Under the pieces are notes generated by a model, which did not search any database, was not told the DNA's origin, and saw only the letters and a program-made list of their open reading frames with translations. From Syngnathus acus (Eukaryota > Chordata > Actinopteri > Syngnathiformes > Syngnathidae), in NCBI RefSeq assembly GCF_901709675.1, contig NC_051103.1:1411501-1475500 (forward strand): a stretch of DNA of 64,000 nt. The letters are read 5' to 3'. Position numbers and translations under genes: made by a program. Positions within the stretch are counted from its first letter, which is position 1, and the number at the start of each line of letters is the position of its first letter. Positions 41,108-53,999 of the stretch are shown one piece after another.

Positions 41108-41180
41108 TTTCCATCGTGTAGTGATTATCACGTTTGCCTAACACGCAAAAAGTCCCCAGTTCGTGACTGGGTAGAAATAG
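41108..41180 (+). pseudogene. tRNA-Val (AAC), slightly degenerate
   Basis: Length and arms are kept (CCCAG/CTGGG T stem, anticodon AAC), but the T loop reads TTCGTGA and the acceptor has a mismatch. It could still be transcribed. Confidence 0.6.
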
Positions 41181-41505
41181 CTTCGTTACATTCCGATTGG
41201 TAGCGAATATGACATGGACCTGAGGACTGCATTTCAGTGATTAATGAATTCTGAATAATATCATAGCCGGTTTGGACGTGTCCTTTCAGGGTCATAATTG
41301 TGTGTCTACCGCTGCCTCGTGGCAGCCAGGCCTAAAAAAAAATGGGAACGCCTGAGGGAGTTTCGCCAAGATGAATTAGGAAGAACTTTATGAAATAAAG
41401 TTGATGTGAAAACGTAGGTGGACGTAATGTCTGGAAGCTTGTGTTCAACAGAAGGCTGTTTGGTAACAGTGAACAACGGACAAATTCAGCAAGGTAATTT
41501 AATTA

Positions 41506-41562
41506 TGCCATGACCCAGATTCGTTCCGGGGATGCTACGGCCACAACACTATACGATCATGC
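41506..41562 (-). pseudogene. tRNA-His (GTG) pseudogene at the right palindrome boundary
   Basis: The full 3' half is present here, with the same internal D-arm deletion as the left fragment at 36294-36323. Arm homology stops at 41533, inside the gene. The flank at 41447-41505 also occurs at 36613-36671. Confidence 0.75.
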
Positions 41563-41851
41563 AATAGCATACAAGAAATTGAGGTTCTTTTCTTTAGGAT
41601 CTTCAGCCGAGATACCCAGGCACACCATGAAAGAATGTTGATGTTAAAATGTTGGTGGAACAATCCAGCCGATGATCCCAAAGATTTGGGGTGAGACAAC
41701 ATTGAAAAAATTTTTTTCTTTGTTGACAGTGTCACTTCTTTTGTGGCTTAGCTTTTCTTCGTTTCACATCTAAAGTATCGTATCATTTTACCTCGTAGCT
41801 TATACTACCCCGTACATGCCATATCATGTCGCCCATGCAACTCATGCATGA

Positions 41852-41908
41852 GATGCGATGGCTGAGATATTTAGGCGATGGGTTGCTACTCCATTGTGCT
41901 CTCCACTC
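41852..41908 (+). pseudogene. tRNA-Ser pseudogene (mirror of 35939-35994)
   Basis: The same degenerate copy as in the left arm, lacking the T arm. Confidence 0.7.
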
Positions 41909-41989
41909 ATTTCATATCACATCGTCGGATTTTCACACAAAGTATCTTGGCACAACGTACATAACGTGTTGTCAACGCCATATGAGCAA

Positions 41990-42058
41990 GACGAGGTGGC
42001 CGAGAGGTTGCTAATCCATTGTGCTCTGCACGCATGGGTTCAAATCCCATCCTCGTCG
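41990..42058 (+). pseudogene. tRNA-Ser (GCT) broken by a 13-nt deletion
   Basis: Compared with the intact left copy, AAGGCGATGGATT is missing between GAGGTT and GCTAATC. This removes the D stem 3' strand and the 5' side of the anticodon stem. Acceptor and T arm are unchanged. Confidence 0.9.
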
Positions 42059-42081
42059 AAAGTTGGTGTTATGTTGTTTTA

Positions 42082-42709
42082 CAGTGGAGCCTCGGTTTTC
42101 GAACGTCCCGGTTCTCGAACAAATCAGTATTTGAACAAAAAATTCGAGACGTTTTTGCTCCGGATGTCGAACGAAATTCGATTGTCGAACCTCACGAGAT
42201 GAGCCGAGAGGACCCGCATGCCAACTGACTCCGTTCGTTATTACATTCTCGTTACTCTGAGGATTGCAACAACTCTAATCATGCCTCCAAAGGAAGCAAG
42301 TGGGAGCAGTAAAGCCATCCTAAAACACAAAGACGCTCCTAAAGCAATGCAACAGTGAGCGCCCGGCGCGCTGCGGTTGCGCGATCGGACCAAATTCAGC
42401 TCCCTGCGCACTGAGGTCCACTTAAATTTTGGAAAGTACATCAGGACTTTAAAAATATTTTCTAAATTTTAGCGACCGCTCTGTCACAATAATGCGACCA
42501 GCAGTTGCGCGGTCGGCTAAGCACTGCAGTTGCGCGATCGGACAAAAATGTACAAATGAAAAAATACTTTAAAAAGGCTGGGTTTTTAAATTTAAATTTT
42601 ACATTTTTTTCCATTATTTGTAATGGGAAAACATGATTCGGAATTTGAACGATTCACTTCTCCAACAGCCTTCTGGAACGGATTGTGGTCGAAAACCGAG
42701 GCTCCACTG
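42082..42709. mobile_element. Tigger-like MITE (mirror of 35124-35751)
   Basis: One-unit copy with TA flanks, essentially identical to the left arm copy. Confidence 0.88.
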
Positions 42710-43316
42710 TATCTGTAATTTGGTTTGTATTTGACTCAATATAGTAATATTTATACTCTTTGGCGGCTCGGTGGGGAACTGGTTAGCATGTCCGCTTCAC
42801 AGTTAAGAAAGTGCGGGTTCGATTCCATCAACGGCTGTTGCGTGTTGTTGAGGATGTCCGTTGTTGGGTCAGGAAAACTAAGATGTGGAGTAACGGTTGG
42901 TTCTTTATTGGCAAGATCTTGGGTTGTTTAATGGCAGTCAGTACACATGGCACTTCAGCAGATGTAACAACACCCTCCATCTCAGAAGGTTTTATAAAGG
43001 CGGGAAAGCGTCACCTGATCATTTGGTATCGATGTGTATTGGAGAGTCACTGCTGCGTGTGTGTATTTGTGTGTGTGCGTGCGTGTGTATGTGTGCGTGT
43101 GTGGGTGTGTGTGTGTTGTTGTAAGGCGGTCGTAGTTGAGAGCGCCATGAGAACGTTAAAGGGGCAAGTGTGGGCGTGGATTGTATATATAAAACCCACG
43201 CCCTATGATGAGGTGCGCCCTATGTGTGTTAAACACAGTCATGGCACACATAACTGAGACTGCGCCTTTTATTACAGTGCACGTTTTAATCGTGAAAATA
43301 CGGTAACTCGTCAGCG

Positions 43317-43660
43317 TTGGTTTACTGCAATTTGACGACAAACCGCAAAACTATTGGACATGGAAAGTATCATTTATTGGCGCGACTAAAGACTTACGTA
43401 AATTTATCAGAAAGAGAGGAGTTCGACCTACTAACAAGGTGGCTAGGTCCAAGATCTGCAGAACAGGTGAAAAGGGTTCATGCAGTACCCGCTGGAGGCG
43501 TAAAGATGATTTGGGAACGGGTTGAAGAGTGTCACCGTTCCTCAGAAGCAATTGAGGACACACTGCTAAACAAGATAGAGGAGTTTCCAAGGCTAACAAA
43601 CAAAGATACGAGCCAGCTAAGAGCTAAGAGACCCGGGAGACATCTTGTAGGAGCTATTGT
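43317..43660 (+). pseudogene. BEL/Pao-like gag fragment (mirror)
   Basis: The same frame and truncation by the solo LTR as at 34173-34516. Confidence 0.65.
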
Positions 43661-44506
43661 TGTCAGGTTTGGATCAGGGAGAGGACTCGGATGCAGAGTG
43701 CCAACAAAAAGGTATTTATTCGAACAGGCTGGAGACAGCACAAAAAAACAAAAGCGCCTCAAAAAGAGGGAAAACAAGTTAAAGTTAAAGTCCCAATGAT
43801 CGTCACACACACATCTGGGTGTGGTGGAATTTGTCCTCTGCATTTAACCCATCCCCATGTGATTTTAATCCATCCCCTGGGGGAGAGGGGAGCAGTGAGC
43901 AGCAGTGGTGCCGCGCTCGGGAATCATTTGGTGATCTAACCCCCCAATTCCAACCCTTAATGCTGAGTGCCAAGCAGGGAGGCAATGGGTCCCATTTTTA
44001 TAGTCTTTGGTATGACCCGGCCGGGGTTTGAACCCACAAACTTCCAGTCTCAGGGCAGACACTCTACCACTAGGCCACTGAGTTGGCTGGAGACAGCAAA
44101 AACCAAAAGCACCTCAAAACGAGGGAAAACACGGTGGCAGAAAAAAAACCTGAAAAACACAGGGCTCAGGCTTGACAAAAAAAAGGTATCTTCTAAACTA
44201 GGTTCTCTAAAGTGATATCTGTTACTCACGCGATCGCTGGTGCTCAAGACGGGACAAGACGCACTGGCACAAGACAAGGGGAAGACGCTGGCTAAATACA
44301 CATAGAAAGGTGAGGACACAGGTGCAGACAATTAGGACCAAAGACACAGGTGCACACAATTGGGATCAGGGAAGACAAGTAGCCTGACACACAGAGGAAG
44401 GACCCACGAACTGAAACGAGAGGAGAGTTACCAAAACAAAACAGGAAGTGACAATACGACGAACAGGACAAGACAAAAACAACTCACAAAACATAACAGC
44501 ATGACA
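43661..44506 (-). mobile_element. solo LTR with internal SINE (mirror)
   Basis: Mirror of 33327-34172. The SINE lies at 43776-44084. A few base changes separate the copies, for example CTTCCAGTC flanking CAAACTTCC. Confidence 0.9.
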
Positions 44507-44523
44507 ATTGTGGGAGCTAAGTC

Positions 44524-44525
44524 AG

Positions 44526-44590
<65 letters not shown>

Positions 44591-45351
44591 ACTTTATAGA
44601 TCCCCGGGAGTGGGGAAATTCAGGCCCCGCTCAGCAGTATAGAGCGGGTATGTAAAAGACACTCAGATGACATGAGCGCAACTCAATAGGCTCCTATAAG
44701 GCTGCCACACAACGGCGCCACAAAGAAAGCCAGTAAGTGCGAAAGTTAAAAGCCATCAAACCAAAGCAACAAGACAAAGGAAAAAAGTAACACCGGCCAA
44801 CCAGCCCCCTTCAATTCCAAAGTACACCCCAAAACACGCAAAATAGCCTCCACGGGGTCCATAAACAGGTGTAAGGGCAGTCAAGTTCAACGGCGCCCAA
44901 TGGACCGTGGTCGTAAATCGGTAAAACATCACAAAACAGGCAAACGTGTGAGCAGCGTCCTGGGCACCTAGTCGTCGCACGTGCAGATAGTCACCATGGG
45001 GCTGGTACGGCGAAGGTCATTGGCTTCAACGAGCACGAGGGAGCGGACCTCCCACACGGGTCGCGGCTGCGAGGCCAAAGCGAGGGATCTGGTCAGCACC
45101 GGCCGGATGAACAGGATGGCCGTCGTAGAGTCACGCCGGTCCCGACCAATGTGTGCAGCCATCCCATCTCCCAGGGAAAAAAAATATCCGATCCGAAACA
45201 ATCTGCACACGCCGAGGTGCGATAGAAGGCACCAGCATTGCCGAATGGACAAATAGAAAGAAAGAAAAAGGAGAAAAGAAGGAAATAAAGAGGAAAAGAG
45301 AGAACACTGCTGGGTGGCTGCCACCCACAGTGGCGCCAAACCCCCCAAAAA
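44524..45351 (-). mobile_element. LINE-derived retroposon with TTGA tail (mirror)
   Basis: Mirror of 32478-33306. Its tetranucleotide tail is one unit shorter. Confidence 0.75.
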
Positions 45352-45393
45352 AAGGCCTTGCATATTAGGTAACCGCTCGTGGTGTCCGACAAT

Positions 45394-46822
45394 TAGTGGA
45401 TTTTGAAGTTTCTCTTCAGAGAGAATCTTTGGCCACAAAGTGAGTAGGAGACAGGTTTTTCACTAGTGTGTGTTCTTGCATTTGATTTTAAGTTTACTTT
45501 CTGAGAGAATATTTGGCCACAAACTAAACAGGAAAAAGGGTTCTCACCTGTGTGTGTTCTTGTATGTGTTTTGAACTGTCCCTTCTCTGAAAATCTTTGA
45601 CCACAAACTGAGCAAGAAAAACGGTTTTCTCACCAGTGTGGGTTCTTGTGTGTCTTTTTAAGTTTCCCTTTTCTGACAATCTTTGGCCACAAACTGAGTA
45701 AGAAAAAGGGTTTTCAGCTGTGTGTGTTCTTGCATGTGTTTTTAAATTTACCTTCTGAGAGAATCTTTGGCCACAAACTGAGCAGGAAAAAGGGTTCTCA
45801 CCAGTGTGGGTTCTTGTGTGTCTTTTCAAGCTTCCTTTCTCTGAGAATCTTTGGCCACAAGCTGAGCAGGAAAAAAGTTTTTCACCTGTGTGTGTTCTTC
45901 CATGTGTTTTTAAGTTTACCTTCTGAGAGAATCTTTGGCCACAAACTGAGCAGGAAAATGGTTCCTCTCCTGTGTGTGCCCTTGAATGTGTTTTTAAGTG
46001 TCCCGTCTGAGAGAATCTTTGGCCACAAACTGAGCAGGAAAAAGGTTTCTCATGGGTGGGGGTATTTGTGTGTGTTTTTAAGTCACCCTTCTGTGAGAAT
46101 ATTTGGCCAGGAACTGGGCAGGAAAAAGGTTTCTCAACTGTGTGTGTTCTTGTCATTATTTTTAGGTGACTGTTCTGCGAGAATCTTTGGCTACAAACTG
46201 AGCAGGAAAAATATTTTTCACCTGAGTGTGTTCTTGCATGTAGTATTTTTAAGTTTACCTTCTGAGAGAATCTTTGGCCACAAAGTGATCTGGAAAAAGA
46301 TATCTCACTGGTGTGGGTTCTTGTGTGTGTTTGCAAGTCACCCTTCTGAAAGAATTTTTGGCCACAAACTGAGCAGGAAAAACGTTTCTCCCCAGTCTGG
46401 GTTCTCATGTGACTTGTTAAGTGCCTCTTCTGAGAGAATCTTTGGAAAAATGTTTCCCTCCTGTGTGTATTCTTAGGTGTAGTTTCAAACTCCTCTTATG
46501 AGCAAACATTTTCCAACACTGAGAACATTTCCAGTGTTTGGTATAAAATATCAACTTCTGACTCATCATCTGCAGCATCAGAAGCATGTGACAACATGTC
46601 ATCACAATCTGATGTTGGAGCTAAGAGGTCGTCTGCTTGCGATTCTCCACGGTGGGCTCCATTATCTTCTGTTGTCATGTGTTGACGAGAGCTGCTTCTT
46701 GCAGGCTCCGCCCCTTTGCTCACCTCACGTTGACCCTCATCTATACTTTTCAACGAGAGACAAGTTGAGGGCATACTGTAGATATCCTCTTCTTCCTTCT
46801 CTTTCCCCTCCTCTTTTATCAA
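45394..46822 (-). pseudogene. C2H2 zinc-finger gene, decaying (mirror)
   Basis: Same frameshifts and lost zinc ligands as 31007-32435, with no difference seen in the translated finger block. The decay therefore predates the duplication, or conversion keeps the copies equal. Confidence 0.8.
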
Positions 46823-47060
46823 AGTTGCTCTGGTTCGGCCTCCTGTTTCTCATTAATCATGGCTGTTCCTGGCTGTTGTCACATTCAAACTTGTACATAA
46901 AACCCAGCGCTTCAACCACCAGCTTCAACCACCAGCTTCAACCAGAGGTTCGAGCACGCTAACTGATTCTCAAACTTGGCCAAGCTATCTAGCCTTGCTT
47001 GCTCGCAGAATAGTAGCATGGGAGGTAAACGTGGTGACATCCTGATTTCCACTTTGTAAT

Positions 47061-47775
47061 ATCAGAGTCAGAGTCAGAGTCAGCTTTATTGTCAATTCCT
47101 TCATGCTAAGACACACAAAGAAACCGAAATGTCGTTCCCCCTATCCCACGGTGACGAGACACAGCACACGATCAACACACAAGTAAAACAACGGGGGAGA
47201 GAGTTCAGGACCCCAACAGCCTGGAGATCACAAACTTCGCCAGTGGTGCAGTGCTGGCATCCCACAACAGAGTGCCGGCACCATTCGTCACGGATGTAGA
47301 CGCACAGTCCACCTCCTCGCGATGTTCCCCCTCGTACAATGGCCCGGTCCGCCCGATAGCACGCCATCCGCTCCAGACGCACAACAGTCACGCACTGTCC
47401 GGTCCGTAGAACTCAGCAGGCATGTTGATGTCCAGCGATCGAACGTTCGACAGAAGAATGGAAGGCACGGCCGGGCGAGCTGGGTTGGCCGCCAGCCTGG
47501 CCCGGACGCCCAACCGGGGGAGGAATAGCAGGCGAGTCCGGCGACGCTCCAGGACGGAGCAGACCGAGCGCCTTTAATGTCCCCGCTTCAAAGTCCAGAT
47601 CGCCACAAAACTCGCTTTCGCCGATGTCGAGCAGAACCAGCCCGCCGCACTTGTAGCACAACCCGGTACGACGAGACGAACACACAAAACTGTCGGACAA
47701 ACCCACATTAAACGACAAAACAAAACACCGATCGGGACAGAGAGAGGCCGCAGCGTGCGCACGCGCCGCCATCTT
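47061..47775 (-). mobile_element. LINE-derived retroposon (mirror of 30054-30768)
   Basis: The same fused 5'/3' structure with the GAGTCA tail repeat. Confidence 0.7.
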
Positions 47776-47816
47776 ACTTATTGTAGTTGAATAGTGTTTA
47801 GTTTTACAGTAGAACA

Positions 47817-47889
47817 GGCCTTGTAGCTCAGTGGTTAGAGCACTGGTCTTGTAAACCAGGGGTCGTGAGTTCAATTCTCACTGAGGCCT
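47817..47889 (+). tRNA. tRNA-Thr (TGT)
   Basis: Intact mirror of 29940-30012, with no base change seen. Confidence 0.92.
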
Positions 47890-48160
47890 GATTGTATACT
47901 AAGCATTTACTGCGCAAGCTCGATTTATAAGAGTTGAGGGTGTAATTCCACATATCTTGTCCATGGTACTGGTGACCAGCAGTTCTGTGATGAGTTGTTA
48001 TTGTCTTTGAGGATCTTAAGGGAAATTTTATAATTTCTCACGGCACACAAATGTGTCCACACTGGATGAGAATCACTGGCTTACAGTCCTGTTTAGACTA
48101 CATTTTCAAGCGTTTCTTTTGGTCAATCTTCTAAAAGGTTGACACAGTTTTGCCAAGCAA

Positions 48161-48233
48161 GGCTGCGTAGCTCAGTCATAAGAGCACTAGAATTGTAACT
48201 CAGAGGGTGTGAGTTAAATTCCCACTAGGGTCT
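48161..48233 (+). pseudogene. tRNA-Thr-derived pseudogene (mirror of 29596-29668)
   Basis: Anticodon TGT kept, stems mismatched as in the left arm. Confidence 0.6.
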
Positions 48234-48691
48234 GACAGACAGCTACATCTGTTAACCCTGCTTGGTTGTAGTGTGTTTGAATTTTTGATTAGCGGTAGGT
48301 GTTAAAGCCTCATTGCTAGCAAGAGAACTGGTCTTGCAAAAAAAGATTCACTCGCTGTGTCTAAATTCACAAGCTGCATCCTCAGAAAGTCTTTTTTTTG
48401 CCAATTATCAGGCTGCATGACATGACTTCCGGTGCGACGCGAACGCACGTCATGTGACACACGAATTCAGCCTTGAAACTGTCATTCTTTAAATGGCGAT
48501 GGATGCTGAGCGGAGACTACATATATTTTAAAGTCATTTCCCATATTACTCTTTCAAATATCTATTCAGAAACTCTGAACATATAAGGACATATTTATTG
48601 AGAGAAAACAGGGCAGGAGGGGGAGTTTGTTCCCCTCAGCAACTGGTTAATCAATATAGTCTACATTCCAACATAATCATACAATCAAGAA

Positions 48692-49514
48692 CAGTGGAGC
48701 CTCGGTTTTCGACCACAATCCATTCAAGAAGGCTGTTCCAGAAGTGAATCGTTCAAATTCCGAATAATGTTTTCCCTTTACAAATAACGGAAAAAAAATG
48801 TATCCATTCCAAGCAAAAAAACCCGCCTTTTTTAACCATTTTTTTCATTTGCGCACTTTTGTCCGATCGCGCAACTGCAGCGCAGCGCTGAACGCGCAAC
48901 TGCACCGTGCTGGTCGCATTATTGTGACAGAGCCGTCGCTGAAATTTAGAAAATATTTTTAAAGTCCTGATGTATTTTCCAAAATTTAAGTGGACCTCAG
49001 TGCGCAGGGAGCTTAATTTTGTCCGATCGCGCAACTGCAGCGCACCGCCAAACGCGTAACCGTAGCGCGCCGCCGACCGCGCAACTGCACCGCGCTGGTC
49101 GCATTATTGTGACAGAGCTGTTGCTAAAATTTAGAAAATATTTTTAAAGTCCGAATGGACTTTCCAAAATTTAAGTGGACCTCAGTGTGCAGGGAGCTTA
49201 ATTTGGTCCGATCGGGCAACCGCAGCGCGCCGGACGCTCACTGTCGCATTGCTTTAGGAGCGTCTTTGTGTTTTAGGATGGCTTTACTGCTCCCACTTGC
49301 TTCCTTTGGAGGCATGATTAGAGTTGATGCAATCCTCAGAGTAAGGAGAATGTAATAACGAACGGAGTCAGTTGGCATGCGGGTCCTCTCGGCTCATCTC
49401 GCGAGGTTCGACAACCGAATTTCGTTCGACATCCGAGGCAAAAAAATCTCGAATTTTTTGTTCGAATACTGATTTGTTCGAGAACCGGGACGTTTGAAAA
49501 CCGAGGCTCCACTG
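48692..49514. mobile_element. Tigger-like MITE, two units (mirror of 28315-29137)
   Basis: The same two-unit structure, lying within the mirrored LTR relic at about 48539-49533. Confidence 0.85.
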
Positions 49515-49533
49515 TAATTTGTCAACCCTAACA

Positions 49534-49689
49534 ATCTTGGGCCAGGAACTGAGAAGGACTAAGATTTCTCACCTGTGTGTGTTCTTGTGTTTATTTTTAA
49601 GTGACTGTTCTGAGAGATTCTTTGGCCACAAACTGAGCAGGAAAAACATTTCTCACCTGTGTGTGTTCTTGCATGTGTTTTTAAATGTC
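49534..49689 (-). pseudogene. C2H2 zinc-finger remnant (mirror of 28140-28295)
   Basis: Partial fingers cut by the LTR, as in the left arm. Confidence 0.75.
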
Positions 49690-50034
49690 CCTTCTGACAG
49701 ACTCTTTGGCCACATCTTTTTTGATGAAAGGACACACCTTGTCCTTTTGCTCGTTAGGCATGGCTGTTCCCGGCTGTTGTCACATTCAAACTTGTACATA
49801 AAGGAGAATCAAAATCAGGACTCGATCCTGCTTTCCAACACCAGCGCTTCAACCAGCTATGAGGTTCGAGCACACTAACTGGTTCTCAAACTTGGCTCAG
49901 GTATCTTGCTTTGATTGCTCGCAAATTAGTTGCATGGTAGTTAAACGTGCCTGTTGATTTGTGACACAATCTGATTAAATTTCGCAATATTGTACAGGAA
50001 TAGTTTATAGTTTATTAGTAACAGCCATAGAGCA

Positions 50035-50107
50035 GGCCTTGTAGCTCAGTAGTTAGGGTACTGGTCTAGTCACCAAGGGGTTCTGAGTTCAATCCTCACT
50101 GAACCCT
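50035..50107 (+). pseudogene. tRNA-Thr-derived pseudogene (mirror of 27722-27794)
   Basis: The same altered anticodon arm as the left copy. Confidence 0.6.
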
Positions 50108-50374
50108 AATAACATACTTAATGTTTGCTGTGCAAGCTGAATTTATAATAGTTGAGGGTGTACACGTGTCTTGTCCATGGTACTGGTGACCAGCAGTTGT
50201 GTGATGAGTTGTTGTTGTCTTTGGGGACGTGAAGGGAAATTTTATAGTTTCTCATGGCACACAAATGTGTGCACACTGGTTGAAAATCACTGGCCTAGAG
50301 TCCTGGTTAAAGTACATTTTCAAGAGTTTCTTTTGGTTCATCTTCTAAAAGGTTGACACAGTTTTGCCAAGCAA

Positions 50375-50447
50375 GGCCACGTAGCTTAGTGATAAGAGCA
50401 CTAGAATTATAAATCAGAGGGTGTGAGTTAAATTCCCACTAGGGTCT
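50375..50447 (+). pseudogene. tRNA-Thr-derived pseudogene (mirror of 27382-27454)
   Basis: Anticodon position TAT and poor anticodon stem, as in the left arm. Confidence 0.6.
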
Positions 50448-50799
50448 GACAGACAGCTACATCTGCTAACCTTGCTTGATAGTACTGTGTTTGAATTTTT
50501 GATTAGCGGTAGGTGTTGAAGCCTCATTGCTAGCAAGAGAACTGATGCAAAAAAGGCGTCACTAGCTGTGACCAAATTCACAGGCTGCATCCTCAGAAGG
50601 TTGGTTTTTGGGCCAGTTATCAGGCTGCATGACGTCACTTCCGGCGCGACGCGAACGCACGTGACACAGAGGATGACGATTTCAATGAATTTAATAATTT
50701 GGAGTGACACGGATGATCCGATAAATTTGGCATTTATGTTAGTTATTTGGTATATAGTTGATTGATTGATTGATTGATTGATTGAAACTTTATTGATCC

Positions 50800-51466
50800 T
50801 GTTAGGCTAGGGATTTTAGCTATTGATCTGACTCCAAATTACGATCAACACTTAACACATGAGTCGTTATGTCCTAATCCACACACCGGTACACCTAACA
50901 ATTTTGCGAGTTCGTTCTGTCAAAGAGAAGACCAATAAATCAATCAGGCCGAATTTACCAATTGTTTAATCCTGACAAAGCAAGCTAATACAGGCGCCTG
51001 GGTCTCGGGTCCTTAACACCAAAAAACTCGTGTGCCTTCGTGACCGTCAAAGACAACACATTCTTCCGGGTTGCCCAGTTTTAAGATACCACAATATGAA
51101 TATTCAAGCATGCAAAATATTGTGTGGTGAGTGGTCGATGGTCATCTCCTCCTCGTTTGGGTGTTTTTCCGCTGCTCAGCGCAGGTGTCTGGTCTCAGTT
51201 GTGGGCGGTTGGGTCTGGACCACCAAGACGAGTTGTTATTCGCGTTCCTCTCGAGATGTCCTTGTAAGATGTCCTCCCTGTCTGGACATCCTGTTCCACA
51301 ATACTTTGTTGAAAATAAGTTCATGCAGTTGCCTGCACATTCCTTTCCACTTATTATGTGACCACACGAGTACATTACTACTGAAAATTATATTGATATG
51401 ATTATAAGTCTAGCGCCGCCTTAATAAAATATGTTTGCAAACTGGCGAAAGCACATTTCCCTTTAA
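50800..51466 (-). mobile_element. unidentified 3-bp-duplication repeat (mirror of 26359-27025)
   Basis: The 667-bp mirror copy, within the mirrored LINE 3' end (50760-50799 and 51467-51715). Confidence 0.75.
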
Positions 51467-51843
51467 TCCCAAGGGTGGGGAAATTCAGGCCCCAGCATTA
51501 TTCATACCATATAAAAGATATATAAAAGACACACACATGACATGAAAGCAACTCAATAAGGCTGCCACACAACGGCGGCACAAAAAAAGCCTTTAAGTGT
51601 GAAAGTTAAAAGCCATCAAAGCAAAGCAACAAGAAAAAGGAAAAAAGTAAACGCGGCCAACCAGCCCCCCTCAATACCAAAGAACACCCCAAAACACACA
51701 AATTAGCCTCCATGGCTGGGGTCACCAACACGGTGCCCGCGGGCACCAGGTCGCCCGTGAGGACCGCATGAGTCGCCCGCAGGACTGTTCTAAAATTAGC
51801 TCATATCGCGGCACTCGTCAGTGAGCTGCATTTATTTATTTTA

Positions 51844-52387
51844 CAGTCAAACCTCGGTTTCCGAACGTCCCGGTTCTCGAACAAATCTGAATTCGAACAA
51901 AAAATTCAAGATTTTTTGCTTCGGTTGTCGAACAAAATTCGGAGGTCGAACCTCGCGAGATGAGCCGGGAGGACCCGAGAAAACCCGACCGCGCGGCCCG
52001 GATGCCGACTGACTCCCTTGTTATTGTATTTTCGTTACTTTGAGGATTGTATCAACCCCTAATCATGCCGCCAAAGAAAGCAAGTGGGAGCAGTAAAGCC
52101 ATCCTAAAACACAAAGACGCACTTAAAGCAATGCAACAGTGAGCGCCCGGCGCGCTGCGGTTGCGCGATCGGACCAAATTAAGCTCCCTGTGCACTGTTG
52201 TCCACTTAAATTTTGGAAATTATATCAGGATTTTAAAAATATTTTCTAAATTTCAGCGACGGCTCCGTCACAACAATGCGACCAGCGCAGTGCAGTTGCG
52301 CGGTGGGCGACGTGCTACGGTAGCACGTTCGGCGGTGCGCTGCAGTTGCGCGATCGGACAAAATTAAGCTCCCTGCGCACTTGGGTC
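51844..52387. mobile_element. Tigger-like MITE truncated by the 543-bp deletion
   Basis: It keeps one end and one internal unit. The other unit, the second end and the hAT sequence beyond are missing. The join occurs after TTGGGTCAACACAAG, with about 1 bp of shared sequence at the breakpoints. Confidence 0.88.
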
Positions 52388-52920
52388 AACACAAGATATT
52401 ATATAAACCATCCTAACTACGAAAATTAATTAATATAGCCACAGTGTTTGAACACTTAAACAGCGACATGAAGACAGAGAGCAGTTCTGTCTAACCGCAT
52501 TGCCTATCAACATAGGCAGCCGTGTAATTACGCAATCCTCAGAGGAGGCGACAGGACGTTGGGTCCTCCGAGCAAACCGTCTTCGGTTTTAAAATAACTA
52601 TAAAAATTCAGCGATTTTGGTTCAAAATGATACAAAATTATTGAAATTAAAAGGAAAATGACTTTATAATAAGAACAATTGAATTTGTTTTTCCCATTTT
52701 CATGACGGCAGGGGAGGCGTGCCTTGCCTCCTCTGACCGCACGTCCCTGACCATAACTATGATAAATTTGACTTTGGCACCATCTTCTGGTGAATGTTTG
52801 GAACTGCAATAGAGGTTGACGCGATCAACCAGTCACCCCCCCTTTACCAGTTTAACAAAAGTTAATTTAAAGGAACTAACTTCTAGGTAACCTTTACTAG
52901 GCCCAAAACAGGTCACCCCT

Positions 52921-53280
52921 ATGTCAATCTTTGTGTCAGGTTTAAGTACCATCAGACATTATTTTACAAGTCTCAAACCCCCGTACCACGGCCTGGGCAA
53001 TAAACTGGACGAAGTCAGAGCCGAGCTGTCGATCGCCGAAATACTCATCATCGATGAGATTTCCATGGTGTCAAAAGACCTCTTTGCCTACGTGAATGCC
53101 AGGTTGAAACAAATCAAAGGAATTAATTTACCTTTTGGTGGCATGTCTGTTCTTGCTGTTGGAGATTTCTTTCAGCTCCCTCCTGTGAGACAATCCAAAC
53201 CTCTGTGCGTGTACGATCCCACGCGGCTGGACCACTGGCGTGACAACTTCAAAACGTATTTTTATTTTATTTTTTTTTAA
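52921..53280 (+). pseudogene. PIF1-type helicase fragment (mirror of 24002-24361)
   Basis: Walker [10 protein letters not shown] and GDFFQLPPV are present, with no difference from the left arm in translation. Confidence 0.8.
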
Positions 53281-53440
53281 GTATGCCTCAATGATAACGC
53301 AGATCATAACGGATAGACATCATTTCGGAAGTCAGGAACTCATCGATCAGACGCACAAAAATTAACCAACGCCGATTTAAAGATGATGCAAAACCGTCAA
53401 AAACAGGTAGGGAAAAGTTTTAGACCCAAATAACTTCAAG

Positions 53441-53830
53441 TTCGATCGCTGGACATCAACATGCCTGCTGAGTTCTGCGGACCGGACAGTGCGTAGCTGC
53501 TGTGCGTCTGGAGCGGATGGCGCGCTATCGGGCGGACCGGGCCATTGTACGAGGGGGAACATCGCGTGGAGGTGGACTGTGCGTCTACATCCGTGAAGAA
53601 TGGTGCCGGGACTTTGTTGTGAGATGCCAGCACTGCTCGCCACTGGCGAAGTTTGTGATCTCCGGGCTGTTGGGGTCCTGAACTCTCTCCCCGTTGTTTT
53701 ACTTGTGTGTTAATCGTGTGCTGTGTCTCGTCACCGTGGGATAGGGGGAACGGTATTTCGGTTTCTTTGTGTGTCCTAGCATGAAGGAATTGACAATAAA
53801 GCTGATTCTGATTCTGATTCTGATTCTGAT
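53441..53830 (+). mobile_element. 5'-truncated LINE-derived retroposon (mirror of 23458-23853)
   Basis: The GATTCT tail is one unit longer than in the left arm. Confidence 0.78.
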
Positions 53831-53999
53831 AAAGAAACGTTTTCGCATTAATAACTTTTCTGAAACTTATTGGAACATGCACAAACTTGAAGACACAATT
53901 ACAATTCGGGACGGAAAAACTCAACTGAAAACTAAAATGTTTAATTTAGTGTTCCAGATGTTTAATGAGGAATTGCAGCCAGATTTGAATGAAGATTAA
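53831..53999 (+). pseudogene. unidentified coding-like fragment (mirror of 23289-23457)
   Basis: A frame of about 55 residues ending at 53999, family not recognised. Confidence 0.35.
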
